From NCBI RefSeq assembly GCF_001688725.2, contig NZ_CP015401.2:3100001-3164000 (forward strand): 64,000 bases of DNA, in the 5' to 3' direction. This document shows positions 27,785 to 36,321 of the stretch, one piece after another; position 1 is the first letter of the stretch, and each line of letters begins with the position of its first letter. Both the position numbers and the translations under genes were made by a program. The DNA is from Bacteroides caecimuris. Its GTDB lineage: Bacteria; Bacteroidota; Bacteroidia; Bacteroidales; Bacteroidaceae. A model generated the notes under the pieces. The model saw only the letters and a list, made by a program, of their open reading frames with translations. It made no database searches and was not told the origin of the DNA.

Positions 27785-28013
27785 CCAGGGAAAACGCACG
27801 ATCGTTAATTATCTAATAACCAGCATTTATCTTTTCTTCTCAAAACTTATTTGATGGCAAAACTCTTTTATATCTAATAAATAAAGTCTTCCTACTTTCT
27901 TTTCCTCCTATAGACGTGTCACAACTTCCCATTGTCATGTTACCTATTGGTTTCATCCTTTTTTTTATCTTCGTGGTTCTTCAATTGTAATCATTCTATT
28001 TTCCGCCACGACA

Positions 28014-28044
28014 ATTTTATCGGCTGTTTTTCAGCCGATAAAAT
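28014..28044 (-). terminator. Hairpin inside the left end of IS66
   Basis: Perfect 13-bp stem ATTTTATCGGCTG / CAGCCGATAAAAT with a TTTTT loop, 30 bp past the tnpC stop. It may also block transcription entering the element. Confidence 0.6.
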
Positions 28045-28073
28045 AAAAATGCCCGCAAGAAAATATTTTTGTT

Positions 28074-29834
28074 TTAACATTCCGGTTTATAAAAACATGG
28101 TAGAAGAGTCTTCTTGTCGCAGTCCTTACCATGAAGAATACATTCGAACAGGTGCTTCAGGTAATCCTGAGGGTCTATGCCATTAAGCTTACAGCTTTCT
28201 ATCAGAGAGAAGATGAATGCCGAGTTTTCTGCCGCATCCTCACTGCCTATGTTCATACAGTTCTTGAGCAACAGCTTTACCGGTTTCATCCTTTGTTCAC
28301 AGAGGTTGTTCGATATTTCCGCTGCACCGTCCTTGAGGATATTTCTCAGGGACTTCCACTGGTTTAACGTATAATTGACAGCCTTTCTCATCAGTTCGTT
28401 AGCCATAACCTTCGCATCCTGCATCATCATGACCACCTTATGATGGATACTTTCAAGGATCGGTCCTGTAAGCTTCCGTCTTTTCCCCTTTATCTGCTCA
28501 CCGCTGAGCTTCATGGTGCGGAACAGATCTTCATTCATGAACATATCGCCGATGGAGTCTATTATCTCCATCGCTGTCCTGTCCGAAGGCAAGGCGTCAA
28601 CCCACAACCTTCTGCAGTGCGTCCAGCATCCTATATGAAGCACCTTTGAGTCTTCTCCATCAAACATTCTGTAAACCGTATATCCGTCAGTGGAAAGGGT
28701 CCCCATAAAATGTTCCAGGAACGACTTCGCCGCATCGGATGACCTGCTGCCGTTGTTATAGTGGTAATAGACCATCTTCATATGCTTTGCAAAGAATGCC
28801 CATAAGTACTTTCTCCTGTAAGCCTTGCCTTCCTTTGTTTCGACGCCTACAAGTTCGGTCGTCTCATCAACCATAAGATATTCAGCCTGCTGTACAAACC
28901 CCTTGAATACCTCTCCGATAAAACCCTTGAGTTTGGCGATTCCGTTATGGATATAGCTGTTCAGTGTGGTATTGCTTATGTGGATGCCCTCTCTGGCAAG
29001 CAGTCTTATCTGCCTGTTCTCCGGCATGCTGAAGTCGTATTTCAGACAGAGCAGACGGGCAAGCAGTTCAGGAGAGAAGATGCCTCCAAGGTCTTTCAGC
29101 GGATGTTCCATCGTGTTCGCGAAAGTGCCGTCCGCAAGCTTCACCCTTGCCACCTTGTAGACATGTTCCACGTTATGAGCCCTTACATGTTCTATAACCC
29201 TGTATTCCCACACATCAGGCATACCGTTGCGGTTCATGAACCGTCCTCCTTCGGGAAGCGTGTAATACTCGTCCACTTCATGTACTACTACTTTGTCAAC
29301 TTTCAATTTGGTTTTCACGGCACGTGGTGCAGTTTCCTTTCTTCTTGAAGGTTGGCTGTCCTGTGCAGGTGTGCTACCAGAAGTGGTACTGCTGCCGGTT
29401 TCGTTACCGTCAGCCTTATCGTTGTCATCATCCTTTCTGTCAGAACCGTCATATTCGGACTTATGCAGTGCAGACTTGTCAAGGTTACGGTTGTTCAGCA
29501 GTTTTCTTTGCTCGGATGTACGGCCGAAACGGTGTTTCCTGTTGTCCTCAAGCTGAAGCCTGAGATTGGAAATCTCGTTTGCCAGCATCCTGTTCACCTC
29601 GTCTTTCGCTTCAAGCTGCTTTCTCATAAGCTCCATTTCTTTTCGATAGTTCTCGACTGTTACGGATAATTCATTGATTGTATCAACCAGAGCCTTGGAG
29701 TTCTCCTTATTGGATTCTTCAATGGCCTTAAACCTCGCAATCAGTTCGTTTACCTGTTTGCGAAGCCCTGCCTTTTCCTCATTCGCCAGACCCAACTGGC
29801 AGCAAAGTAACTCGTATGCCCTTTCATCAATCAT
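28074..29834 (-). CDS. tnpC: IS66 transposase TnpC
   Basis: 586 aa. The N-terminal 120 residues are a coiled coil (LANEEKAGLRKQVNELIARF); a low-complexity acidic Ser/Thr linker follows (about 125-165). The DDE catalytic core has Asp in YLMVDETTEL, Asp in LSTDGYTVYRM and Glu in NNLCEQRMKPVKLLLKN, and the protein ends in the IS66 C-terminal region (IDPQDYLKHLFECI). It looks complete and active. It is the last gene of the IS66 operon, 87 bp after tnpB. Confidence 0.93.
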   Translation of the reverse strand: MIDERAYELLCCQLGLANEEKAGLRKQVNELIARFKAIEESNKENSKALVDTINELSVTVENYRKEMELMRKQLEAKDEVNRMLANEISNLRLQLEDNRKHRFGRTSEQRKLLNNRNLDKSALHKSEYDGSDRKDDDNDKADGNETGSSTTSGSTPAQDSQPSRRKETAPRAVKTKLKVDKVVVHEVDEYYTLPEGGRFMNRNGMPDVWEYRVIEHVRAHNVEHVYKVARVKLADGTFANTMEHPLKDLGGIFSPELLARLLCLKYDFSMPENRQIRLLAREGIHISNTTLNSYIHNGIAKLKGFIGEVFKGFVQQAEYLMVDETTELVGVETKEGKAYRRKYLWAFFAKHMKMVYYHYNNGSRSSDAAKSFLEHFMGTLSTDGYTVYRMFDGEDSKVLHIGCWTHCRRLWVDALPSDRTAMEIIDSIGDMFMNEDLFRTMKLSGEQIKGKRRKLTGPILESIHHKVVMMMQDAKVMANELMRKAVNYTLNQWKSLRNILKDGAAEISNNLCEQRMKPVKLLLKNCMNIGSEDAAENSAFIFSLIESCKLNGIDPQDYLKHLFECILHGKDCDKKTLLPCFYKPEC

Positions 29835-29921
29835 GATATAAAGGTACGAAAAATCAGGCAGTTACGCAAACTTTTTATCGTTTATTTTTATATCATTTTA
29901 CTGATAATCAATATATTAATA

Positions 29922-30266
29922 TTAATCTTTTGAACTAACGTACATCTTGTCAACTACAATACTTTCCGTAAGATAGTCCATGTCTGACCATTGTATCCGG
30001 TAGCATTTGGAGACCTCATCAAATACCGGTTTCTTGAACTTTCCCATGACAGGACGTTTCTCGTAAAGCACATAAAAACCGCGTTCATAATGAAGTATCT
30101 TCACAACCTTCCGGTTACGGGACATGAACATATAGACGTTGGAGGCATCGCTCGGGTCAAGTGACATCTCTTCCCTTATACTCTCACATAATCGGAAAAT
30201 ACCTTTCCGCAGATCAACATTACCGTTGAACAGGTAATAGTTCAGGTTAGCACTCAGTCCCAGCAT
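29922..30266 (-). CDS. tnpB: IS66 accessory protein TnpB (Orf2)
   Basis: 114 aa. Matches the IS66 Orf2 family: opening LNYYLFNGNVDLRKGIFRL, middle YMFMSRNRKVVKILHYERGF and ending of a short basic domain. It is required together with TnpC for IS66 transposition by an unclear mechanism. It starts 1 bp after the tnpA-like gene. Confidence 0.9.
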   Translation of the reverse strand: MLGLSANLNYYLFNGNVDLRKGIFRLCESIREEMSLDPSDASNVYMFMSRNRKVVKILHYERGFYVLYEKRPVMGKFKKPVFDEVSKCYRIQWSDMDYLTESIVVDKMYVSSKD

Positions 30267-30267
30267 G

Positions 30268-30636
30268 TCATCCTATCATTTTATTAAGCAACAAGCTCAA
30301 ATCAAGAACTGTGGTGTTTCTCAGGAACAGCGTTGCGCCTGATGCCAATTGTAATTTTACCCATCTTATCGGAGCTTCACCTTCGGGCTGTCTCACTTCC
30401 ATTTTCACGGTTGGACTGTTGCAGGGATTGCCGGTTATCTGGACTTTGGCAACCTTGGGGTGATCAACCTGAACTGTCTTGCCTAACTTCTCACTCCATA
30501 GCTGGTGGCGCTGCCAGTTCATGAACTTGTCGTAATTCACTCCATAATCCGCACAGAACTCGCGAAGGTCTTTGGTTTCGCAGCACAGCTGATAGAGGTC
30601 GTACACCTCTTGGTAGTTTACTTTTTCTTTTGCCAT
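30268..30636 (-). CDS. tnpA: IS66 accessory protein (TnpA-like Orf1)
   Basis: 122 aa from the ATG at 30636. An upstream ATG at 30666 overlaps the -7 element TATCTTTG (30671-30664), so it cannot be transcribed; I therefore take the inner start (MAKEKVNYQEV). The N-terminal half is helix-turn-helix-like (LREFCADYGVNYDKFMNW) and the C-terminal half resembles the domain upstream of tnpB in Bacteroidetes IS66 elements. Confidence 0.8.
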   Translation of the reverse strand: MAKEKVNYQEVYDLYQLCCETKDLREFCADYGVNYDKFMNWQRHQLWSEKLGKTVQVDHPKVAKVQITGNPCNSPTVKMEVRQPEGEAPIRWVKLQLASGATLFLRNTTVLDLSLLLNKMIG

Positions 30637-30663
30637 AATCTTTGTTAGTAATTGGTTATGGCG

Positions 30664-30671
30664 CAAAGATA
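30664..30671 (-). promoter_or_regulatory. -7 element of the IS66 operon
   Basis: TATCTTTG on the minus strand, 28 bp before the chosen tnpA start and about 45 bp inside the right end of the IS. Confidence 0.55.
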
Positions 30672-30794
30672 TGCTGGGTTGCGATGCGTGTCAAGGCGGA
30701 AAATAGAATGGTTACTCTTCAATTGATATATTGATTATTTATATTGTATACCTTCTAGTATTTCATTATCTTCACGCCTAAATAATAAATAGTA

Positions 30795-32087
30795 ATGGAT
30801 AAGATTGCAAAAGATTTTTTAATAAATGACGAATTGGCGCGTCATATGGCCAGTATGTCTGAAGCTATTGATACAATCGACCCACGTGAAAAGAATAAAG
30901 TCACTTATTCGGGCAAATTGATAATGCTTGTCACTTTATCAGGTATTTTTTGTGATTGTCAGAGTTGGAATGATATAGCAGACTTCGCCCGTTATAAGAA
31001 AGATTTTCTTAGAAGATTCATACCGGACTTAGAAACTACCCCGTCACATGATACATTACGCCGATTTTTTTGTATCATAAAAACGGAAAAATTAGAGAGT
31101 TGTTACAGAGAATGGGCCCGTAATATGAGGGGGGATTCACCATCCATAGAAGATTGTGACTGGTCGAAAGTTCAAATTAATGAGGGAAATGATCTTTATA
31201 CGAATAGACATATAGCTATTGACGGAAAAACGATCCGTGGTGCCATCAATGCTGATAAACTGGTACAAGAGTCAGCGGGTAAAATAACAAAGGAGCAGGC
31301 ATCAGTAGCCAAACTTCATGTTGTCAGTGCCTTTCTTTCTGATATGAGTCTGTCATTAGGGCAGGAACGGGTCTCAATAAAAGAGAATGAAATAGTAGCA
31401 ATACCCAAATTACTGGACGACATTGATATACGACAAGGAGATGTAGTTACCATCGATGCACTTGGTACCCAAAAGAAAATTGTAGAAAAAATAGTAGAGA
31501 AACAAGCCGATTATCTTTTAGAGGTGAAAGACAACCATTTAAAACTAAGGGAAAATATCGAAAACGATGCAGAGTACTTGCTAATTTCCGGAAGAAAAAA
31601 TGATTTTATCAAAAGAGCTGAAGAAACCACAGAAGGTCATGGATTTATGGTGACAAGGACCTGCATATCCTGCTCTGAGCCCAGTAGATTAGGGTTCTGT
31701 TATCGCGATTGGAAGAATCTTAGGACTTATGGAATGATAAAGACCGAGAAAATAAATATAGCCACAGGAGAAATACAAAATGAGAAACATTGTTTCATCT
31801 CTTCATTAGTGAACAATCCAGAGCTTATTCTTAAATATAAGAGAAAGCATTGGGCGGTAGAAAATGGATTGCATTGGCAATTGGATGTTACATTTAATGA
31901 AGATGATGGAAGAAAAATGATGAATTCGGCACAAAACTTTTCCACTTTAACGAAAATGGCATTGACCATTTTGAAGAATTATCAGGATGAAGACAAGAAG
32001 ACTTCGGTCAATAGGAAAAGGAAGAAGGCAGGATGGAGTGATGAGTACTTAACTAATTTGATAGATACCTTTATTAAAGCCTTTTAA
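30795..32087 (+). CDS. ISAs1-family transposase
   Basis: 430 aa. N-terminal DDE_Tnp_1-associated domain (SDTLRRFF-like SHDTLRRFFCIIK) followed by a DDE core with Asp in HIAIDGKTIRGA, Asp in VVTIDALGTQKKI and Glu in KHWAVENGLHWQLDVTF. No frameshift or stop. The stop TAA abuts the right inverted repeat. It mobilises the 27785-32105 element. Confidence 0.93.
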   Translation: MDKIAKDFLINDELARHMASMSEAIDTIDPREKNKVTYSGKLIMLVTLSGIFCDCQSWNDIADFARYKKDFLRRFIPDLETTPSHDTLRRFFCIIKTEKLESCYREWARNMRGDSPSIEDCDWSKVQINEGNDLYTNRHIAIDGKTIRGAINADKLVQESAGKITKEQASVAKLHVVSAFLSDMSLSLGQERVSIKENEIVAIPKLLDDIDIRQGDVVTIDALGTQKKIVEKIVEKQADYLLEVKDNHLKLRENIENDAEYLLISGRKNDFIKRAEETTEGHGFMVTRTCISCSEPSRLGFCYRDWKNLRTYGMIKTEKINIATGEIQNEKHCFISSLVNNPELILKYKRKHWAVENGLHWQLDVTFNEDDGRKMMNSAQNFSTLTKMALTILKNYQDEDKKTSVNRKRKKAGWSDEYLTNLIDTFIKAF

Positions 32088-32105
32088 ATCGTGCGTTTTC
32101 CCTGG

Positions 32106-32113
32106 CTTTATTT
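32106..32113. repeat. Target-site duplication, right copy (ISAs1 element)
   Basis: CTTTATTT, identical to 27777-27784. Confidence 0.85.
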
Positions 32114-32126
32114 CTATTCATCCATC

Positions 32127-32237
32127 GCCGACTAGAGTTGTCTACCTGGCTGACTAGAGTCGGCGGATTGGACAACAGCAGTAGACCAGGTGGACAACTC
32201 CAGTCGGCTTCTTAGATGTAAGCTGTTCCACTGGACC
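32127..32237. repeat. Degenerate tandem array, five 22-bp units, forming a long hairpin
   Basis: Units at 32128, 32150, 32172, 32194 and 32216. In the first four, conserved columns spell roughly nnACtnnAGTnGnC...GG; the fifth is weaker. The outer 23 bp (32127-32149) are the reverse complement of 32186-32208 with two mismatches, so the array also folds as a hairpin. It lies 14 bp past the right target duplication of the ISAs1 element. The same period recurs at 39428 and 60116. Confidence 0.65.
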
Positions 32238-32517
32238 AGATTGACAATGCCAATGCGAAGGTTACGCACAGTGAAGGATGTGAAGCACTACTTCGGTGTT
32301 ATGGAGCAAACAACGTATTGGCAAATCCTGCAATAAAAGTTGCTTTCGATAATGGTCAGTATGTAAAATCCCGTACAAATCAACTTCACCACTGCAAATT
32401 AGGTAGATATTCATTTGTTCGCTTTCCATATCGCTTATATATTGTTTTTTTATCTGTTTTTGGGAATCAATCTCCCTTTTCAACCTGTAAGTTATAAAAA
32501 AGATTCATATATTTCGC
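32238..32517. other. Intergenic stretch without a supported gene
   Basis: Holds a 73-codon minus-strand frame (32262-32483) that I do not regard as a gene, and no clear promoter or hairpin before the -7 element at 32518. Confidence 0.5.
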
Positions 32518-32525
32518 TATCTTTG
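32518..32525 (+). promoter_or_regulatory. -7 element of the ABC-F gene
   Basis: TATCTTTG, 22 bp before the ATG at 32548, giving a leader of only about 15 nt. Confidence 0.55.
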
Positions 32526-32547
32526 CGCCTCAATTTAAAAGAATAGT

Positions 32548-34185
32548 ATGATTTCTGTTGACGGACTAGCCGTGGAGTTTGGCGGCACCACTTTATTTAG
32601 TGATATTTCTTTCGTAATTAATGAAAAAGACCGCATCGCACTAATGGGTAAAAATGGGGCGGGAAAAAGTACGCTGCTGAAAATTTTGGCAGGCGTACGA
32701 CAACCGACACGTGGAAAAGTTTCCGCGCCCAAAGATTGCGTGGTAGCCTATCTTCCCCAACACCTGATGACGGAAGACGGAAGAACAGTGTTTGACGAGA
32801 CGGCACAGGCTTTTTCGCATCTGCACGAAATGGAAGCGCAGATCGAGAAACTGAACAAAGAGCTTGAGACACGGACGGATTATGAGAGCGACAGTTACAT
32901 GGCGCTGATTGAAGAAGTGTCTGCCTTAAGCGAGAAGTTTTATTCGATTGACGCAACTAATTATGAAGAGGATGTGGAAAAGTCATTGCTCGGATTAGGG
33001 TTCACCCGGAGCGATTTTCAACGCCCGACGAGTGATTTCAGCGGTGGATGGCGGATGCGTATCGAGCTCGCTAAATTACTATTGCAGAAACCGGATGTAC
33101 TTTTGCTCGATGAGCCGACCAATCACTTGGATATTGAATCTATTCAATGGTTGGAAGATTTCCTTATTAATAATGGGAAAGCAGTTATCGTAATCAGCCA
33201 CGACCGCAAATTCGTGGATAATATTACAACACGCACCATCGAAGTGACGATGGGACGTATTTATGATTATAAGGTGAATTATTCCCAATATCTGCAACTG
33301 CGCAAGGATCGCCGCGAACAGCAGCAGAAAGCATACGACGAGCAGCAGAAGTTTATTGCTGAAACGAAGGAGTTCATCGAACGATTCAAAGGAACATATT
33401 CAAAGACGTTGCAGGTACAGAGCCGCGTCAAAATGCTGGAAAAATTGGAATTGCTCGAAGTCGATGAGGAGGATACTTCTGCATTGCGATTGAAATTCCC
33501 GCCTTCACCCCGTTCGGGCAGTTATCCGGTTATCATGGAGGGTGTTGGAAAGGCATACGGAGAGAAAGTCGTGTTCCGCAACGCCAATCTGACGATTGAG
33601 CGTGGTGATAAAGTAGCTTTTGTCGGCAAAAACGGTGAAGGTAAATCTACACTTGTGAAATGTATTATGAAGGAGATTGAGCACAACGGCACACTGACTC
33701 TCGGACATAATGTGCAAATCGGATACTTTGCTCAGAATCAGGCTTCGCTGATGGATGAAAACCTGACGGTTTTCCAAACGATTGATGATGTAGCCAAAGG
33801 GGATATCCGGAACAAGATTCGTGATTTACTGGGTGCTTTCATGTTTGGTGGCCCCGAGGAATCAATGAAGAAGGTGAAAGTTCTTTCGGGTGGGGAGCGT
33901 ACACGTCTTGCCATGATTAAATTGCTGTTGGAACCTGTCAACCTCCTAATCCTGGACGAGCCGACGAATCATCTGGACATGAAAACGAAAGATATCCTGA
34001 AACAGGCATTGCTAGATTTTGACGGCACACTGATTGTTGTTTCACACGACCGTGACTTCCTTGACGGACTGGTGAGCAAAGTGTATGAGTTCGGTAATCA
34101 AAAGGTGACAGAACATCTTTGCGGCATTTACGAGTTCCTCGAAAAGAAAAAAATGGATTCGTTGCAAGAGCTGGAAAAGAAATAA
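32548..34185 (+). CDS. ABC-F family ATPase (translation factor type)
   Basis: 545 aa with two complete nucleotide-binding domains and no membrane segments. The Walker A motifs are GKNGAGKST (about residue 35) and GKNGEGKST (about 358); Walker B plus following residues read LLLDEPTNHLD and LILDEPTNHLD; the signatures are FSGGWRMR and LSGGERTR. A helical charged linker (about 235-310, RKDRREQQQKAYDEQQ) is the P-site tRNA interaction motif region. ABC-F proteins bind the ribosomal E site and relieve stalled translation. The general Uup/YbiT-like layout gives no reason to call it a resistance factor. Confidence 0.9.
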   Translation: MISVDGLAVEFGGTTLFSDISFVINEKDRIALMGKNGAGKSTLLKILAGVRQPTRGKVSAPKDCVVAYLPQHLMTEDGRTVFDETAQAFSHLHEMEAQIEKLNKELETRTDYESDSYMALIEEVSALSEKFYSIDATNYEEDVEKSLLGLGFTRSDFQRPTSDFSGGWRMRIELAKLLLQKPDVLLLDEPTNHLDIESIQWLEDFLINNGKAVIVISHDRKFVDNITTRTIEVTMGRIYDYKVNYSQYLQLRKDRREQQQKAYDEQQKFIAETKEFIERFKGTYSKTLQVQSRVKMLEKLELLEVDEEDTSALRLKFPPSPRSGSYPVIMEGVGKAYGEKVVFRNANLTIERGDKVAFVGKNGEGKSTLVKCIMKEIEHNGTLTLGHNVQIGYFAQNQASLMDENLTVFQTIDDVAKGDIRNKIRDLLGAFMFGGPEESMKKVKVLSGGERTRLAMIKLLLEPVNLLILDEPTNHLDMKTKDILKQALLDFDGTLIVVSHDRDFLDGLVSKVYEFGNQKVTEHLCGIYEFLEKKKMDSLQELEKK

Positions 34186-34233
34186 TAAATAATAAAAAGA
34201 GAGCATCGGCTGCAGGCGGAATAAAAGTATTTG

Positions 34234-34241
34234 TATATTTG
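34234..34241 (+). promoter_or_regulatory. -7 element of the 34297 small gene
   Basis: TATATTTG, 55 bp before the ATG at 34297. Confidence 0.45.
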
Positions 34242-34296
34242 CAACATTATTTATAACAGGCATTTAGAAAAAAATGGATGAAACAAGGCAGTTATT

Positions 34297-34497
34297 ATGT
34301 CAAATAATGAAATGCAAGAATTGAGCGATAAATTACGACGCGGCCTTCAGCTGGCAGAAAAGCGATTGCTGGAGAAAAATGCTCGCAATGGTAAACTCCT
34401 TAGTCAGGGAACACCAGATGGAAAAGTAATTTATGTATCAGCAACAGAATTGCTGGAACGTTTGCAAGAAAAAGAAAAGAAATCAATAAAAAAATAA
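34297..34497 (+). CDS. Small hypothetical protein, 66 aa
   Basis: Soluble, highly charged, mostly helical: an N-terminal helix (MQELSDKLRRGLQLAEKRLL), a short beta hairpin (GKVIYVSATELL) and a Lys-rich tail. No metal-binding residues. It has its own -7 element and lies 17 bp before the His/Cys-rich gene. Its fold is reminiscent of small toxin-antitoxin or ribosome-associated proteins, but I cannot assign it. Confidence 0.6.
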   Translation: MSNNEMQELSDKLRRGLQLAEKRLLEKNARNGKLLSQGTPDGKVIYVSATELLERLQEKEKKSIKK

Positions 34498-34514
34498 ATT
34501 CTCTAAAAGAAAGG

Positions 34515-34922
34515 ATGAAAGGGAAGAAACGAATAATAGTAACTCTGCTGTTTTTAATCAACATTATAATGTTGGTGGCAGCCGTTATTCCCCATCACCA
34601 TCATCCCAACGGAATGATTTGCATGAAGCAGGACTTGCCTATAGAACAGCAATGTCCCACGCATCATCACCCGGGAAACGATTCATGTTGCAGCAGCGAA
34701 TGTATGACTCGTTTCTACTCTCCCACTCCATCCGTACATACGGATAGCGGACCGAATTACGTATTCATCGCTACCCTGTTCACGGATGTAATCATCGAAC
34801 ATCTATTACGGCCACAAGAGAGACGGATTAAGAACTATTACGTCTATCGAGACTCTCTGCATGGTACGGATATACACCGTACCACTCCTCTTCGTGCCCC
34901 TCCCTACTCTGTTTTTGCGTAA
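34515..34922 (+). CDS. His/Cys-rich membrane-anchored protein, probably metal-related
   Basis: 135 aa. A single N-terminal transmembrane or signal segment (IIVTLLFLINIIMLVAAVI) is followed directly by IPHHHHP and then a cluster of potential metal ligands: MICMKQ, CPTHHHPGNDSCCSSECM. The C-terminal half is not metal-rich. Position directly before the heavy-metal RND operon and the His/Cys/Met cluster suggest a periplasmic metal-binding accessory protein. I infer that role from context; I recognise no named family with certainty. Confidence 0.75.
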   Translation: MKGKKRIIVTLLFLINIIMLVAAVIPHHHHPNGMICMKQDLPIEQQCPTHHHPGNDSCCSSECMTRFYSPTPSVHTDSGPNYVFIATLFTDVIIEHLLRPQERRIKNYYVYRDSLHGTDIHRTTPLRAPPYSVFA

Positions 34923-34958
34923 AAGCGTAAGTGCAAATCAGTTGCATTTGCGTTACCT

Positions 34959-34966
34959 TATCTTTG
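34959..34966 (+). promoter_or_regulatory. -7 element of the metal-efflux operon
   Basis: TATCTTTG between the 135-aa gene and the adaptor gene, 43 bp before the ATG at 35009. Just upstream, TGCAAAT and ATTTGCG words form a loose dyad (34932-34952) that could be an operator; this is speculative. Confidence 0.5.
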
Positions 34967-35008
34967 CAACGTACAAAAAACAGTAAAATTTAGTAGGAAA
35001 ATATCATT

Positions 35009-36244
35009 ATGAAAAAACTTATTTTCGTAGGAATCCTAGGCTTATTCATGCTGGGTTCTTGTCATAATAGTACCGTCACACACACACACAATGAACACGA
35101 TCATGCCACGGAAGGACATAATCACGAGGCAGAGGGTTCCGATCATTCTCATGAAGGCGAATGTAGCGGAGAACACAATCATGAAGCGGCCGATGGACAT
35201 AACGAGTCTGCCAAAGCGCACAGTGATGAAATCATCCTTCCGAAAGCAAAAGCTGAAGCAGCCGGTGTCAAGGTGAGCGTTATCGAACCTGCACCTTTCC
35301 AGCAAGTGATTAAAACCAGCGGACAGGTGCTGGCTGCCCAAGGTGATGAATCGGTTGCCGTAGCTACAGTGGCCGGTGTTGTATCTTTCCGTGGAAAAGT
35401 AACGGAAGGAATGAGCGTCGGCAGCGGCACTCCGCTAGTCACGATTTCTTCAAAGAATATCGCCGATGGTGATCCGGTACAACGTGCCCGCATTGCCTAC
35501 GAGGTATCTAAGAAGGAGTACGAACGTATGAAAGAGCTTGTTAAAAACAAAATTGTATCTGACAAGGATTTTGCACAGGCAGAACAAAGTTATGAAAATG
35601 CCCGCCTTAGCTACGAAGCCCTTTCCAAGAATCATTCGGCTATCGGCCAAAGTATTACGGCTCCTATTGCAGGATATGTGAAAAGCGTTCTTGTGAAAGA
35701 AGGCGACTACGTGACCATCGGGCAACCGCTGGTGAGCGTGACGCAGAATCGTCGTCTTTTCCTCCGTGCCGAAGTGTCGGAAAAGTATTATCCATACCTC
35801 CGTACAATCAGTTCCGCCAATTTCCAGACTCCTTATAATAATCAGGTGTACGAGCTGAAAGCATTGAACGGCAAACTTCTCTCTTTTGGAAAAGCTGCCG
35901 GAGACAACTCTTTCTATGTACCTGTCACTTTTGAGTTCGACAATAAAGGGGAAGTGATCCCCGGCTCATTCGTAGAGGTGTTCTTGCTTTCTTCAACGAT
36001 GGAAAACGTTCTTTCTCTTCCACGCACGGCACTGACAGAGGAACAAGGTATCTTCTTTATCTACCTGCAACTGGACGAAGAGGGTTATAAAAAACAGGAA
36101 GTAACGATAGGAGCCGACAACGGTAAAAGTGTTCAGATCCTGACCGGAGTGAAGGCTGGCGACCGTGTAGTGACCGAAGGTGCTTATCAGGTTCGACTGG
36201 CAAGCGCAAGCAATGCCATCCCGGCACATAGTCACGAACATTAA
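35009..36244 (+). CDS. RND efflux periplasmic adaptor, CusB/CzcB-like
   Basis: 411 aa lipoprotein (lipobox MLGSCH). Residues about 22-68 are extremely His/Glu-rich (THTHNEHDHATEGHNHE and similar), a likely metal-sensing or sequestering arm. The barrel-sandwich/lipoyl halves are at about 85-130 (GVVSFRGKVTEGMSVG) and 205-240 (IGQSITAPIAGYVKSVLV), with an alpha-hairpin between them (YEVSKKEYERMKELVKN). The C-terminal membrane-proximal domain is present, and the protein ends AHSHEH. It links the inner-membrane pump at 36322 to the outer-membrane channel at 39790. Zn, Co, Cd, Cu or Ni are all possible substrates. Confidence 0.9.
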   Translation: MKKLIFVGILGLFMLGSCHNSTVTHTHNEHDHATEGHNHEAEGSDHSHEGECSGEHNHEAADGHNESAKAHSDEIILPKAKAEAAGVKVSVIEPAPFQQVIKTSGQVLAAQGDESVAVATVAGVVSFRGKVTEGMSVGSGTPLVTISSKNIADGDPVQRARIAYEVSKKEYERMKELVKNKIVSDKDFAQAEQSYENARLSYEALSKNHSAIGQSITAPIAGYVKSVLVKEGDYVTIGQPLVSVTQNRRLFLRAEVSEKYYPYLRTISSANFQTPYNNQVYELKALNGKLLSFGKAAGDNSFYVPVTFEFDNKGEVIPGSFVEVFLLSSTMENVLSLPRTALTEEQGIFFIYLQLDEEGYKKQEVTIGADNGKSVQILTGVKAGDRVVTEGAYQVRLASASNAIPAHSHEH

Positions 36245-36321
36245 AGCGGCGAGGTGCCGCAGCCGGATTTTCTTGCGGCGCATCTATCAAGTTATTTATA
36301 ACTCTCAATTAATGAAATATC

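Larger units (their letters stand above)
27987..30715 (-). mobile_element. IS66-family insertion sequence nested in the ISAs1 leader
   Basis: 2,729 bp with 21-bp terminal inverted repeats (one mismatch) starting GTAATCATTC / GTAACCATTC. It is flanked by a 9-bp direct repeat TCTTCAATT (27978-27986 and 30716-30724); IS66 elements usually make 8 bp, so the exact end may be off by one base. It encodes the full three-gene set (tnpA-like, tnpB, tnpC) on the minus strand and appears intact. Near the left end, 28014-28044, a perfect 13-bp stem (ATTTTATCGGCTG) may terminate tnpC transcription. Confidence 0.9.
27785..32105 (+). mobile_element. ISAs1-family insertion sequence, carrying a nested IS66 element
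   Basis: Bounded by perfect 18-bp inverted repeats CCAGGGAAAACGCACGAT (27785-27802 and, inverted, 32088-32105) and by an 8-bp duplication CTTTATTT. Its own transposase is at 30795-32087, ending directly at the right repeat. Removing the nested IS66 and its duplicated bases leaves about 1.58 kb, normal for the family. The IS66 insertion lies in the leader, so the transposase gene is intact, though its upstream region has been moved 2.7 kb away. Confidence 0.9.

Noticed and set aside
30637..30666. Upstream ATG of the IS66 tnpA-like gene
   Set aside because: It overlaps the -7 element TATCTTTG, so it would not be in the transcript.
32262..32483. 73-codon minus-strand ORF
   Set aside because: No ribosome-binding site, promoter or recognisable motif; next to degenerate repeats; amino-acid composition looks like translated noncoding DNA.
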